A DNA stretch of 64,000 bases from Adiantum capillus-veneris (Eukaryota > Streptophyta > Polypodiopsida > Polypodiales > Pteridaceae): NCBI GenBank assembly GCA_014529385.2, contig CM043945.1:93076112-93140111 (forward strand), given 5' to 3'. Position 1 is the first letter of the stretch. Each line of letters opens with the position of its first letter. Shown here in pieces: positions 49,725-61,900 of the stretch. The position numbers were made by a program, and so were the translations under genes. Under the pieces are notes generated by a model. It did not search any database and was not told where the DNA came from. It was given only the letters and a program-made list of their open reading frames with translations.

Positions 49725-52700
49725 CTAGAGTCTAAGGAAAGCCTCTCTATGCTCCTGCATGCGGTCGGAGCTGCCCTGTAGTCCCTCGAGCTGTCCTCTG
49801 AGAGTGTGGATCAACTCTAGCCAAAAATCGCGAACAATCTCTGCTGGTGGCACAGGGCGAGCCTCAAAGATGCGGAAGCAAAGGACCCGCCAGATGAACC
49901 AGAGGGTCAGGCCACTGATGAGCTCCCAACACTCCTCTCTCTCACTGCACCACTCCTGTGGAGTAAGCTCTGTGGCAGGCTGGAGTGTAGGTTGCACCTC
50001 CTGCATCACTATCATTCTGCTTGTGGCAGATACCTCAAACTGAAGTGCCAGGCCCGTGAGGGTGGACCAAGCCACTGCTCCCCAAGTGTACTATTTAGCC
50101 GTGGAGAGAGCAGGCATTAGCCGAAGAACTCAAAGCTACACCTGTTGTGCCGAAGGATAGTCCCAAAGACAGTGACGCTGACTCTCCACAAGATGTTCAC
50201 AAACTACACATGCGACCGAGAGACCACTATGCACTAGCCAGCTCCCAGCTGTTGTAGCTCTGTGTGTGACCAGCCACTGAAACAAGGTGACTCGTCTTGA
50301 CTGTCTAGAGTCCCACAACCTCTCCTAGAAGGCTGCCAAGAACTCAGCTATGAGACGCTCCTCCTGCCAATGAGGTTGTGCAGCGGGGCGGGCCTCTCTC
50401 TGTGCTGCTAGTATGTGACGTCCCAGTCGAACAGTGTATTGAAAGAACGGGACACCTGGGTGGTCTATAGAAGAGAAAGGGTCCCTCCATAGCCACTCAC
50501 CAGGATTCCACTGTACTCGTGCCAATGGACAGCACTCCCAAGCCCACAGCCTCCAGTGTCCAATCTCAAGAGCTACTGGGTCAAGATCGATGACACAAGT
50601 CCTCCCACAGATGCCCACTACTCGGATCCTCTAAAAACAACACTCTGCCACCTGCGCGGTCTCTACTGCAACTCTTTGTAAGCATCCCCCACCATGAAGC
50701 TCAAAGAAAAGGGATGGAACAGTCTCTGAGCAGGACCTGACTGAGATGAGAACTTCTAGTCGTGTGAAGGCTCCCATCCACCTGGGTGCTACTGGCTCGA
50801 GAGGCGTGAACCACTCAGCTAGAACTGCCTCTGAGATGTCCTGCCACATGCTCTACACCCCTCTCATGCCCTGTAGCTGGAAACCCTGTACCTCCTTTGA
50901 CAAGCCTGTGAACTCTAACCGGTCACCTAAAGAGCACACTGGACCCGCTGCCATGGGACCCTAGGAAACATGAGGCTGACTACCAACCAAGTGGCCTCTC
51001 TGAGTGCTAACCATGGGGTTCCAGACAAGGGGCTACCGTAGGTGCTCCTCCGTGCAAGTAGGCTGTATCTGCTCCAGGACTCACCACAAGAGCTCCCAAG
51101 ATCGAAGCAAACTCACAATGAAGTGGTCCTCCAGTCTCTTGCTCAAACCAACTCTATGCATCTCTATGAAGATCCATCTGATCGAAGGTCGCCAAGGGCC
51201 TCTAGCCTGAGGCACCCTAGCATGAAGCCGCTGTAGCAAGAACTCCTTCTAGGGATCCTCACCTGAAAGAAGTCCTCTGACTATGAACTTCCCAAGAAGG
51301 GCTCAGCTTTGCTGTGTTGGGTCAATGATCCCAAGACCTCCCTGTGAACAAGGAAGAGTGATGACCTGCCAAGCCACTTTGGCTCGGGCTATCTGAGAGT
51401 CGAGTCCTGACCAAAGGAAGTTCCTGATCAGCCTCTCTACCTGGCTGATACAAGAACTTGAGAAGATCCAGCAAGAAGTGATGTACCACATAGTCGCCAA
51501 CAACACCTGGTTGGCCACTACTACTCTGCCAGCCAAAGAAAGTCGTGCTGAGCTCCAGTGTAACAACTTCCTCCTGATAGACAGAAGGAGGGGAGCAATT
51601 TGCTACTCAGGAGACAAGTCCAAACCAACCTAACAGCCGAAGTACCGAACTGCAGTCCCTGGGGGAATCCACCTAAAACCCTCTCCTGGCATCCACTCGG
51701 GCACAGAGCACTACCAACCAAGAAAACCACTATCTTTCTCCAGTTGATCAGTGTGCCCGATGCACAATATAGGTCTCCAGAGCCTACTCAAGCCTATGAA
51801 GGTTGGCCTCCTAGCCATCTAAGTACAAGACTGAGTCATCGGCAAACTCAGCGTCCAGTAGCTCATCTCCCCGAATAGGGAGTGCTAAGCCCCGTAGACC
51901 AACCTGCTGCGACACCAAAAACCTGCTCATCGCCTCTGCATAAAACTGAAAGAGGAAGCCTTGAAAAAGGACAACCCTGTCTGACCAAACGTGTGAGCAT
52001 GAAGCGATCACCTCTACCTCCTGCCAAAAGTACCTGACTGTGAGCATGTCTGTACAAAGCTGACACCCCTCTGATCCAAGCATTTGAGTAGCCCATCCTT
52101 CGTAGAGTGCCCTCTACAAAGTCCCAATCAACTCTGTCGTATGCCTTCTCAAAATCAAGAAGAAGAATCACTAGGTCCTCACCACGGAGCCGTGCTAGGG
52201 TAGAAGCCTCCCAAAAAGTAAAGATGTTGTCAAGGATACTGCATTCCTTGACAAAACCTGTCTGAGTCCCATGTATAAGGCTCTCTAGAAGTGGTTGAAT
52301 CCTCAAACTCAGAGCCTTGGCAAGAATTTTGTAGGCTGAGTTGAGGATGGTGATGGGGCACCATGTCGAATCTCATCCAAGGAGCCACCATCCTTGGGAA
52401 TGAGGTAGATCAAGCCCTCACTCATGCTGTCAGGCATCACTCCGGTGTGCAAAATATACTGAAAAGCACTACAGAGATCTGGGCCAAGTAGGTCCCAGTA
52501 CTCCAAGAAAAAACTGGGAGTCAGCCCATCCTCACCTGGACAGCTACCATGGGGGAGGGCCCTAAGAGCCATGTGCAGCTCCTCAAGCTGAAGTGGTAGC
52601 TCAAGCCTCTAACGCATCTCCTCAGTCACAAGACAAGGCATCTGTGCCCAAACTTGCTCCCTGCATGCATCCTGCCACTTTGACTGAGGCTCTACAGACA

Positions 52701-53981
52701 GTAACTCACGGTAAAAGTCAGTAGCATCTGCATGCATATCCTCGGGCTCAGAAGCAACTGACCGATCGGGCCTACGCAACTGACTGACCTTGGTATGCGA
52801 ATGCTGAGGTCCCACTACCTCAAAGAAAGCACCAGTCACTCTGTCGCCCACCTGTGTCCACTACGATGCCTGTCGGTGGAAAGCAAACTCGTGTCGCCTC
52901 TCCTCTGTGCAAACAAGCTCTTGTCGAGCCTGTTGTAGCTGCTCCTCCAACCAAGGACTGTCTGGACTCTGCTCCTACATCCTGTGTAACGAAGCAATGC
53001 CCTTTCTAAGATGCTGCTCCTCCTCTCTTGCTGCAACCCGGCAAGCCAAAGACTCCTAGAGAAAGAAACGGCTAATCTGAGCTAGTCCTGAGGCCATTTT
53101 GTCAGTAAGAGAATCCTACCTGTCCAAGCTCTATGTCGAGAGAGCCTCTACTCGCTCTCTGAGTGCAGAGTCCAACAAGACCCTCTCTAGGATGTGAAGC
53201 ATCGTGCTCCCTCTCCTCTTCCTGTCTGCCACTGTGAGGATCACTGGTGCATGGTCCGAGAAGGAAGTCCCTACCAGAATGCCAACTGTCCCTCCCAAGT
53301 CACTGAAATGGTCACTAGTGTAGAAGCAATCTATCCGCGATAGATTCACTCCTCCCACTCTGCGGTCCGAACAAGAAAAGGGAAGGCTATCTGGGGGCCT
53401 CACAAAACTAGAGTGCTACCAAATATCCAAGACCCTCAGAGTCATACAAAACCTCTCCCAAGCTGCCAGCTCAACCCCATGCACAGTAGCATGGCTACCA
53501 CCAATCCTATTAGAAGGGTCCTCCAACATGTTGAAGTCCCCCCCATGCACCAGTGTTCTGCCTACGGCAAAGTCTCAACTATCTGTGACCAAAACTCTGC
53601 GCGAGCACTCGCCACATTGGGCGCATAGATGTTCAGAAAGCCCACAAGGCAACCTTGAACCTGCATAGTAATCCACTGAGCCCTGCCTGGCACAATAATC
53701 CCTCTGCCCACAATGGCCTGCTGCAAAGAGTCTGCAATAGTCATACATACCCCACCCTGGATGCCTCGAGGTCCAAAAGTAGCGGACCAGAAAGTATCAT
53801 ATGGTCCGCAAGAGCTGACCACAACGTCTAATGTGGCTCTCACATAGATGGTGCTCCTGAATCATAGGAGATCAATCTCTCCTCCCACAAAGCAGCGCTG
53901 AAGCTCCTGACGCAGTCGGCCCCGCTGACGCTGAAATTGGGGCCCACCAAGTCCCTGCGTGTTCCATGGGAGGATCCTCAT
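49725..53981 (-). pseudogene. LINE ORF2: endonuclease and reverse transcriptase, frameshifted
   Basis: The length (about 1,419 codons) fits plant L1 ORF2. The start MRILPWNTQGLGGPQF at 53981 matches the endonuclease N-terminus. The catalytic Glu motif is present (IQEHHL near 53850-53870) but in a different frame, so a frameshift lies on each side. Later endonuclease pieces: FLNIYAPN (53843-53562) and SDHAPVILTV (53403-53131). RT pieces: GEDGLTPSFFLEYWDLLGP (52572-52309) and LLLDFEKAYDRVDWDF (52306-51863). After a shift comes the catalytic FADD at 51835-51846, intact. The C-terminal part holds SLAGRVVVANQVLLA (51566-51303) and a Cys/His-rich zinc-finger-like region at 50318-50136. ORF2 performs target-primed reverse transcription in active relatives. 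Confidence 0.85.
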
Positions 53982-54940
53982 GGGGAGCGAGAGAGAACAG
54001 ATGCTGCCGCAGCAGCTAAACAGGCTATCTTCAAGGCTTGCTTGGATGGGGAGTAGTTCGCATCCGAGCGTCCTCTAGATAGACGCGAATGCAACGAGGG
54101 CCCAAGCCCAAGCAGAGCGAGCCATACACAAGAAACCTCATCTGTCCAGGAGTCCTCATGAATGTTTACATAGCATGGCAAGCATTGTGTATTGGCAAAG
54201 AAGTAAACCACAATGTGTCTACATCCTGCTGTATCAGGAGGTGTTACCGCAAACTTGGCCAATGGCAACAAAGTCTGAAGCATGTCTGTAACTCCTAGTT
54301 CTCCCATGTGGTGAGAGAACTCTAGGACCTATGTGTGCAACCATACCAACACTGAGTCAAGAGTCCACTCAGTATGGTCCCTGCCGCAAAGGGGAAAGGA
54401 GAAGCCAACTGCTGAGTCCAAGGCCTCTGTCCCCCTAGCTGCAAGGAACAGAACATGGACCTTGAGGCACGCTGCCTCATGGTCTGCTGAGAGGTCGCTG
54501 AGAAAACGAGTAAAGTCGTAGTCGAAGAAGTCCCATCGGTGTCGGATGTCGATGCTTGTCAGACCACGAGGGATAACTGCAAGGAGAGATGTCTATACCT
54601 GTAGAGGGGGTTGCAAGAAAGGCTATCCCTCTCTCGCCAAGCGACTCATGGGAAAGGTGCTGCCAAGACATCTCTTAGCAGCCTAAGAGGGCCCTGACCC
54701 CTGGGTTGACTATGGAACTGGAGCGGGAGAGGGGGGAGTAGGACCAGGGGGGAGCCATGGAGAAGAGGGGCGAGGGGAAGCGGCAGAGGTAGAGGGGCGG
54801 GGGGAAGAGGCGGCGAGAGCAGGAGGCGAGGGGAGGATGATGAGGAGGGGGGAGCTGTGGAGAAGAGGGGCGGGGGGGAGCGGCAAAGGTCGGGGGGCGG
54901 GGGGAAGAGGCGGCGAGAGCAGGGGGGGGGGAGGAGGGGG

Positions 54941-54974
<34 letters not shown>

Positions 54975-55008
54975 ACTTTGGGGGGGGGAGGGGCTGTCTA
55001 GGTTGAGG
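53982..55008 (-). other. ORF1-ORF2 linker with 100-bp tandem repeat and G30 tract
   Basis: In LINE sense this follows the ORF1 knuckle and precedes ORF2. A 100-bp direct repeat (GGAGCnnTGGAGAAGAGGGG at 54751 and 54851) is followed by G runs, the longest about 30 bases at 54944-54973. In minus sense these give Pro-rich frames with no real meaning. A 109-codon open piece at 54307-53978 with several Cys could be the C-terminal end of ORF1; this is uncertain. Confidence 0.5.
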
Positions 55009-55998
55009 CTAGGGTGGGGTTGGAGCAGGGACCTCATCATGCTCAAGAGGACCAAATAAATTTTTCGTGGGAACCCATTGCTGCTGGGTAGGCGCCTGAG
55101 GACCACTCTGAGTGCCAGGCTGTCGTTGTGGCCCCTGCCGTTGTCGACGACGGGCCTGCTGCCATCCCTCCTCCGCTGGAGCCCCAGGCTCAGAGGGTGG
55201 CTCTGCATGTGTGCGCTGTGTCTCTGTCTGTGGTGACTGCTGGCCAGCCTTTGCAGGCTGGGGCTGAGTCTGTGGTGTATGGCGAGGCCTTCTCCATGGA
55301 CAAGCCTTCACAAGATGGCCCATCTGTCGACAAATGAAGCACTGGTTCAAGAGGCCCGAATACTCCACACTCTATCTAAACCAACCCCCACTCACCTGAG
55401 GCAAAAGAATGACCTTCAGGAGCGTGTGAGTGTCTCTGAACAAACGCGAACTGAGGGAATGCAAGCCGCCTTGGCAACTACTGAGGCTGCCGTGCGAGGT
55501 GTCTCTAGGACAGTCCCAATGGCTGAGCCTATCCTGGAAAAAAGTGGTAAGTACTCCCTCCGCAAACCTGAAAAGAAGACGGAGATGGGGATGTATGGCT
55601 CCTCTACTAGAACATCCAAGTAGCATCGAAATCATGTCTCCACTGTTGAAAGTGGGCTCGTTCTGCTCGGATGGTTAGTGGACTCATGGCGATGACCTTG
55701 GATGCCATCTCGGAGGTCTCAAACTCGATTTGATAGTAACCTCGTCCAAGTATTTGTACGTCCAATATCTTGCCCACCTATGCAAGAAGGCGGGTCTGGA
55801 GAAGGTCACGCAGCCCTTCTCTGCTAGGTCGGGTGCCGAGAATCTTGCAGATGATAGAAGTCGCCTTCAAGCGCTTTACCTCTGCGGCAAGGCTCCCTTG
55901 CTCTATCGGGGTGAAAGATCAAGTCAAATGGTGGGCTCAACGGGGTCGGGCGAGGGGGCTTCGAAGGAGTCCCTCTGTGGCGGAGTTGGAGCCTCCAT
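55009..55998 (-). pseudogene. LINE ORF1 with CCHC knuckle, broken
   Basis: The likely start is the ATG at 55998 (MEAPTPPQRDS), followed by two early in-frame stops. Then comes the conserved core: IICKILGTRPSREGLRDLLQ, an in-frame TAG, and VGKILDVQILGRGYYQIEFE. After a frameshift, 55619-55416 gives EEPYIPISVFFSGLRREYLP. The last segment (55368-55009, 119 residues) has QCFICRQMGHLVKACP, a CX2CX4HX4C knuckle with Cys at residues 10, 13 and 23 and His at 18. A Gln/Pro-rich tail ends in NLFGPLEHDE. The fold fits the RNA-binding DUF4283-type plant ORF1 plus zinc knuckle. The reading is interrupted at least three times. Confidence 0.75.
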
Positions 55999-56106
55999 CT
56001 GTGTCTATTGCTGTGAAAAAGAAGCGGACGGAGAAAAAACTCTACAACCGAGCGCTCCGAGCACTTTCCAAAAAACAATGTCGCCAGAGCCAATTGCAGG
56101 GAGACT

Positions 56107-56123
56107 TCGGGAAAGAGGAATGT

Positions 56124-56157
<34 letters not shown>

Positions 56158-56303
56158 GGGGGAAGTTGATAAGGCGGGAAGAGGGGCGGCAGCTCAAGAG
56201 GCACCGGGTAGGGGGGGGTGACGGTGCGAGAGGGCAGCAGGCCGGGGGGGGGGGGGGGGGTGTGAGAGGGCAGTGTGTGGGAAATGCAGCACGCAGCAAT
56301 GGG

Positions 56304-56339
<36 letters not shown>

Positions 56340-56440
56340 GGGGGGGGAGGCGGGCTGGGCTGCCGTGCACGAGGACAGGCGCAAGGGGGGTAGCACGAGG
56401 GAAACGAGAGGGGGGGGGGGGGGGGGGGGTGTTAGCAGTA
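56107..56440. repeat. Poly-G tracts in the LINE 5' region
   Basis: G runs of about 33 (56124-56156), 17 (56244-56260), 32 (56307-56338) and 20 (56410-56429) bases lie within 320 bp. They could form G-quadruplexes on the plus strand and C-rich structures on the LINE sense strand. Exact lengths are unreliable because such runs are hard to sequence. Confidence 0.85.
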
Positions 56441-56456
56441 TTGAGCGCTCCCAAGC

Positions 56457-56468
56457 TTCCCTTACTTT
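56457..56468. repeat. Right target-site duplication of the LINE
   Basis: TTCCCTTACTTT, identical to 49484-49495. Confidence 0.8.
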
Positions 56469-56842
56469 CTACCATAGAAAATCCAAAATTCACTATAGTC
56501 CATCATATTAGAACATAATTTGAGGGTCCATTCTTATTTCATGCTAATTTTCTTATTTATATTTTTATCATATTTTATTTTCCTAGTTGTGAATATCATG
56601 AGCTTATCACCACAATTCAATGCACTAGATTGTTTGTTCTTGCATCTTGTATATAGTCTTATTTCATAAATAATCCTCATTCATGCATGTGCGAAGATGA
56701 TATTCAAAGACCTATATCATGCTATGATGCATGCTCAAAGACTTTTGGAGTCTTGAAATATACATGTTTTTTGTGGAGTTCTTTGCATCCATTTTTATCC
56801 CAAATTTGGAGAGTTCATTAAAATGAAAGTTGTAAAACATTA
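56469..56842. other. Non-coding AT-rich stretch
   Basis: Nothing recognised. It lies between the LINE and the 3' end of the minus-strand LTR B, and before the LINE inserted it was continuous with 48841-49483. Confidence 0.5.
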
Positions 56843-57633
56843 TGTAACAAAAATGGACTATAAACTTTGAGAATAGTGGAAATTGATTGACATAGTGAGC
56901 TTTTTATTAAGCAAGTTCCTAATGTAGATAGGAGAGTGTTGGGCTGGAGATAGAATCATTAACTACACATCCAATAAACATGGCATGAACAATAACTTGC
57001 AAAAGAAAGAATGACAACAATTGAGGACCAAATTTACTTGGACATGGTCCCCCCTCCAAAAGGCTTTTGTAATATAGGTTCTCCCATAAAGAGATTCTTG
57101 TTTACAATACAAGCTTTGTGTTCCTTAAGACAATTTGGATGCCATGAAGATAGAAAGATTCACGCACCACAACATGCTTCTTTCTACAAAATAACTTGTC
57201 CCAAGACCTCAAACACCTTCATGGGTGGAGAGATCTAGTAGGGAATGAGGGTAGATTGTAGTAAGGAGATGTATCATACAAGAAAGAAGTATTCTTCTCA
57301 TCATAGATTACTCTTTGAGCATAGCATAGCATAGCATAGTAATGAATATGGATAGTAGATGAGCATGCTTTAGCTTGTCTCTTGCTTGGATTTTCATTCC
57401 ATAATCAAGAGTTGTTGGTGTAGGCTCTCTACTTTTCAAGCTTGGAGAAGGAGACAAAGCTTTCTATTCAAGCTTGGCACTTTGTCTTCCTCACAGTGGG
57501 AGTGTGAAAGAGAGAAGAGCACTCCTTGCTCATGCCTTGAAGAATGAGGAAAAATACACTAGGGGCATTGGTTTTGTATGAGGGCTTGCTCAAGCTTTGT
57601 GCCATGTGAGTGGGGCTTCATAGTCAACCTTCC

Positions 57634-57681
<48 letters not shown>

Positions 57682-58282
57682 GGACTCCAAATTTCCCACG
57701 CCCTCCCTTTGGCCAATCCTACCTGTCACTTCTCTCTCTTACTCACCTTAAAAGATGAGGACCATCTTCTAGCTATACTTTGGGGAAGACTATGCAATTA
57801 CCTCAGGGTAGCAACTACCTGCTAATTTGGAACTGACCAAATTAATAGTCCTAGGTAGGCTCTTGTACCCTAGAACACATATTTAGACTTCACTGAGCAT
57901 ATTGGCTGATTCAATTGTGCTTCCTAAATTTTGGGAGAATTCCCTATAATTTAGGAATTGCTAAATTATAGCTCACAGTGTTCCTTGACTTCTTATCTAA
58001 TGGTCCTGGCCCTAAGGACTTGTAACACTTACCTTTGGAGGCTTTAATGAAGCTAACCGTAAGGTCCTTTAGCTTTATTACATGAGCATTGCTCTTTGGT
58101 AGATTGTCTCTATTTAGATTTCCAGAGAGATTCTTACATCTCTCTCTCTTGATCCCATGCTCAGACAAGTCTAGTAGCACGTATTAATATTCAGACCCTT
58201 GTTTCCTTTATCCTCCCGTATTAAATGATTAGTTTAATAAGAGAAAATAATTTGTAATTTTTAGATATTAACTTTTATGTCA
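56843..58282 (-). mobile_element. 3' LTR of an inverted chromovirus (LTR B)
   Basis: In minus sense it starts TGACAT just after a purine-rich tract and is taken to end at TTACA (56843-56847). It is about 1.44 kb and matches LTR A (4275-6302) in many blocks, for example GCCTACACCAACA near 57417 and TATTGTTCATGCCA near 56980. It carries an (AC)22 microsatellite at 57636-57679 that LTR A lacks. Both ends are inferred from the comparison. Confidence 0.7.
57636..57679. repeat. (AC)22 microsatellite
   Basis: 44 bp of AC inside LTR B. Confidence 0.97.
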
Positions 58283-59396
58283 TTACCTTGCCCTTGAAAT
58301 CATAGTCGTCCTTGACTATGAGGCATATATGGTAAAGCATATTCATTAGTCCGTGTTGTATAGCGGGTAAATAATCCCATGTTACCCTACGACATCATGC
58401 CAGAATGGATGAATAATCCATATGGTACTTGAGAGACTAAGATGATGCAAGCATGTTTGCACTTTAGTCAATATCATACTTTCAAAGTAAAGTGACAAGG
58501 TTTACTTGGTGTTTGGGAGATGTAGTCACCACAAACATGAATCTAAGCACTCATATTTTCAAATTTGTGCACAATAAAAGATAAGGAGAGTCTTATAAGA
58601 CAAAACTTCATTTATTCACATTGCATTTACATATGCTTACTCCATTGTATCATTGTAAGCATTGACAAGGTCCATGTTATCTTTAAGTTGTACTCCTTGC
58701 ATCCACTTAGCATTTTCAAAAGGATAATTTTTGAATTTGATAAGATATGATCGGATAGTCTTACCACTTATTAATACCTTGTCTTCATGTCATAGGATGG
58801 TGGACTCAGGTTGGAGTACCTTTTATTGATCTTCAATCTCTGGAGGATCTTCTATTATTTCTTCTCTTAGGAGCTCCCCTTTGAAAGGCTTGAGCAGGCT
58901 CACATGAAAAGAATTGTGAATGAGCCAATGGTTGGGTAATTTTAATTTATAATCCATTTCATCGATTGGCTTAAGAATTTGAAATGGACCATACTATCTT
59001 TTTTCTAGTTTAGCATAATACTTTTAGTGTCCATTCTTACCCGTAGTTTGCCTTAAGCGAGCCTTGGGAAACTTAAGTAAGACCCATACATTTTCTTTAA
59101 AGGTTAAGGCTCTTCTATGCTTGTTAGCAGAAGCCTTTTTCCTTTGTTGTGAGATGGATATAGCTTCCTTAATCTTTTGGAAAGGTTCTTGTAGGTCTCG
59201 GCTATATTCATCAACAACAGAGATCCTCCCATGTACCTTAAGTAGCAAGGGACTTTTGAGTCTACCTTCTATGACCTTGAAAGGTGCCTTTCCTGTAGAA
59301 GTATGTACAATGTTATTGTATGCATACTCTACAAGAGGTAGACACTTTTCCCATTGAGAGAGTTGATCTACTACCATGACATAGGCTTTTAGACTA
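58283..59396 (-). pseudogene. Chromovirus integrase C-terminus and chromodomain remnant
   Basis: The open piece 59377-59024 (117 residues) starts in the last part of the integrase core (DQLSQWEKCLPLVEYAYNN, GKAPFKVIEGR). It runs through NKHRRALTFKENVWVLLKF, the same protein as in the plus-strand element at 3190-3550. Further left in minus sense, near 58800-58650, is a chromodomain-like segment with YLIKFKNYPFENAKWMQG, followed by the purine-rich tract at 58290-58307. Gag, protease, RT, RNase H and the catalytic part of integrase are absent: LTR C joins directly to this fragment, showing a large internal deletion. Confidence 0.75.
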
Positions 59397-59757
59397 AGTC
59401 AATCGCACTTCCTAAATTTTAGGATAATTCTCTATAATTCAGGAATAGCTAAATTATAGCTCACAGTGTTCCTTGACTTCTTATCTAATGGTCCTGGCCC
59501 TACCGACTTGTAACACTTACCTTTGGAGGCTTTAATGAAGCTAACCATAAAGTCCTTGAGCTCCATTACATGAGCATTTCTCTTTGGTAGATTGGCTCCA
59601 TTTGGACTTCCAGAGAGATGCTTACATCTCTCTCTTCTTGATCCCATGCTGATACAAGTCTAGTAGCACATTTTAATATTCCAACCCTTGTTCCCTTTAT
59701 CGTCTCAGATTAAATGATCAATTTAATAAGAGAGAGTCATTTGAAATTGTTATGACA
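59397..59757 (-). mobile_element. Truncated 5' LTR (LTR C)
   Basis: It starts TGTCAT at 59757 in minus sense and matches the first 360 bp or so of LTR B (57919-58282), including the open frame LDKKSRNTVSYNLAI seen in both. It stops abruptly at about 59397 against integrase sequence. A possible 5-bp target duplication is TTATG outside LTR C and TAATG outside LTR B, one mismatch. Confidence 0.65.
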
Positions 59758-60439
59758 CATAATCTCAACTTTCACCTCGACTTTTTTCATGACTTTTGGG
59801 GCCCATGACTAAGAGATACAATTTTTTGGGTGGACCCAAGTTTACCCATTCATTCACACAAGGATCATCCTAATCTTCTCTCATCTCTTCCATACTCCCC
59901 CACTTACACACACACACACACACATTTATTCCTCTCCATCTCCCTCTCAAACCTGCAAATTCCATCTCCTCTCTTGCCTTCATATCCTCCATACTCTACT
60001 TCTACACAAATATGCACTCCCATATCTATCTACGACCACTTCCGTGTTAGCATTCCCTCGTCACCCTTTCTAGAATCATAAAAATTAGCAGAGATACTCA
60101 AGGGTTAACCTCTTCAAAGGAATATTCCTTTGCATCAAGTACCACATATCTTAATTTCAACATGGACTTCAACAACAAATGAAACAATGCGGGAGCTAGA
60201 TACACTACTGCTTCAGCCACATGTGTAGATAGGTGAAATTTCCATTTCTTTTGATAATTTCATCCACTCCACTTTTCCTTCTCAAATCCTATTATCATTG
60301 TACAAACCCATGTATTTGAATCTTGTGTGCATACCTTAGTGTTTACACTTTCATATTACTAACCTACTAACTCAGATAACAACTAACCCTAACCATAAAA
60401 GCACCTCGCCATAAACCTCAAGAGATATACAAAGTAGTA

Positions 60440-60520
<81 letters not shown>

Positions 60521-61485
60521 CTTATCTAATTTCATCTTCTTTGACCATCAATAGTCTCTTCTCTTGAGCCCACATCCATGTGACTCAAGGAAACAAGGGA
60601 GACCCGCTAAATTTTGATATTCCTAAAAACCTAAGCTTTTTTTGTAAGCTTGTAACATAGATTAGAATTTATCTTAATAAGGGATCTCCATCCATAAGTA
60701 ATTCCATTTCCTTCCTTGTAAATGATCTCATACATAGCACCCCAACTCTATATGCGTGAAGAGAGGCTTAGGTGTACTCACCATGTTATGAGTTTCACAC
60801 ATTTGTTCACTCTACAAGGTTTGATGCTACACATTGCATATGAGATATTGTCAAGGCCACATCTCTAACTCACTATTGTATATGCTCTTCCACCATTAAT
60901 AGATCTAAGAGTTTGGTGTAGGAAAGGTGTAATTTGGCTTGCAACATCTTCCTCCCAATCGTGCAATTTGAGGAACACAAAGTGGTTTGTATATCTAAGG
61001 TCATGCCACTTGAGCTTGTTATTTTCAAAGTGATTTACATATTTTTCATTGCCTAATTATTTCATTGCAAGAGGGTAGTATGGTGAGAGAGGGTAGTATG
61101 GTAAGTTAGTATGTGTGATGGCAATGTTCAGTGTTGAGCATTCATTGGTGTAGTATTCATACAAGATCTATAATAGTAGTGTGACAAATAGTATAATTTC
61201 CTTGCAAGTTATAAACTAAGACTTGCATAAGCTCTATTTCTCTATATCTCTCTCTTCCTTGAACTCTTATTCTCACCATTTATTGTGTATAGTTTTATTT
61301 GAGAGAGCGTGTTTCTTGTTGTGTGTGTTTTGTTATGTCTTCTTGGAAAATCTCTCACAAGCAAAAAGACTTAGATGAATACTACACCTATAAGCAAGAA
61401 TTTCTACATCTTGGGTTTGTATGGGTAAGAAAGATTTCTAGCCTTGAGGATGGTGCAAAGTTCTAGAAAAGTAACAATTTATCAC
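59758..61485. other. Non-coding stretch with (CT)36
   Basis: No gene is recognised. A pure CT microsatellite lies at 60446-60517 and a short (AC)n at about 59907-59924. The part nearest the next gag (61200-61450) could be LTR or leader of that element, but I found neither LTR ends nor a primer-binding site. Confidence 0.5.
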
Positions 61486-61489
61486 TGAT

Positions 61490-61900
61490 CTATTCCCAAC
61501 ACTCAAGGTAAAGGTGGAAGCTCGTGCATGAGGCACCTTTGATGATGCCAAAACTAGAGTTGCCACCAAGTATAAGAAACTAAAATGCATACAAGAAGGT
61601 GGGTTTCATATAGATGAGCCTAAACCTGGAGAGGTGCCACAACCATCATGGTACAAAGAGCTACCAAATGTGACAAGTGAGGTACTCGAGAAACTAAGTG
61701 ATTCTTCGAGTAATCTATCCATTCATTTAGCTTAAATAGTAGGCCAAAAGGAAAAAACTAAGAGAGAAAAAGAATGAGAACCACACCTAGGCATGTTTTG
61801 CAATGTTGGAATTGTGGGAAATCTAGGCATGGGATGTATAATTGCCCCTAGCCTTCTTGGGGAGCCAAGGAGACCTAACTTGAATAGCCAAGTGATGAAT
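61490..61900 (+). pseudogene. Gag remnant with CCHC knuckle (third gypsy element)
   Basis: The plus strand reads ATKYKKLKCIQEGGFHIDEP and LEKLSDSSSNLSIHLA in one frame. A frameshift leads to LQCWNCGKSRHGMYNCP near 61800-61852, a complete CX2CX4HX4C knuckle, followed at once by a stop. It lies about 460 bp upstream of a protease-like frame on the same strand, the normal gag-protease order. Confidence 0.6.

Larger units (their letters stand above)
49496..56456 (-). mobile_element. Nearly full-length L1-like LINE with 12-bp TSD
   Basis: About 6.96 kb on the minus strand. A G-rich (C-rich in sense) 5' region comes first, then ORF1 (55998-55009) and a Pro-rich, repeat-containing linker. ORF2 (53981-49725) carries endonuclease, reverse transcriptase and a C-terminal Cys/His region, and a short 3' end closes with poly-A. 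Exact 12-bp target-site duplications flank it. The element is decayed by frameshifts and stops in both ORFs. The perfect TSD indicates an insertion not old enough to have erased it. Confidence 0.85.

Noticed and set aside
49759-55678. Many plus-strand ORFs of 60-110 codons
   Set aside because: They are shadows opposite LINE ORF1/ORF2, which show family motifs on the minus strand.
54675-56511. Poly-Pro and poly-Gly proteins of 80-200 residues on both strands
   Set aside because: They result from poly-G runs and G-rich repeats; the real LINE ORF1 uses only part of this region in other frames.
56510-56520. ATTATG as target-site duplication partner for LTR C
   Set aside because: It matches the base run outside LTR C, but LTR similarity to LTR A already ends near 56843, about 330 bp away.
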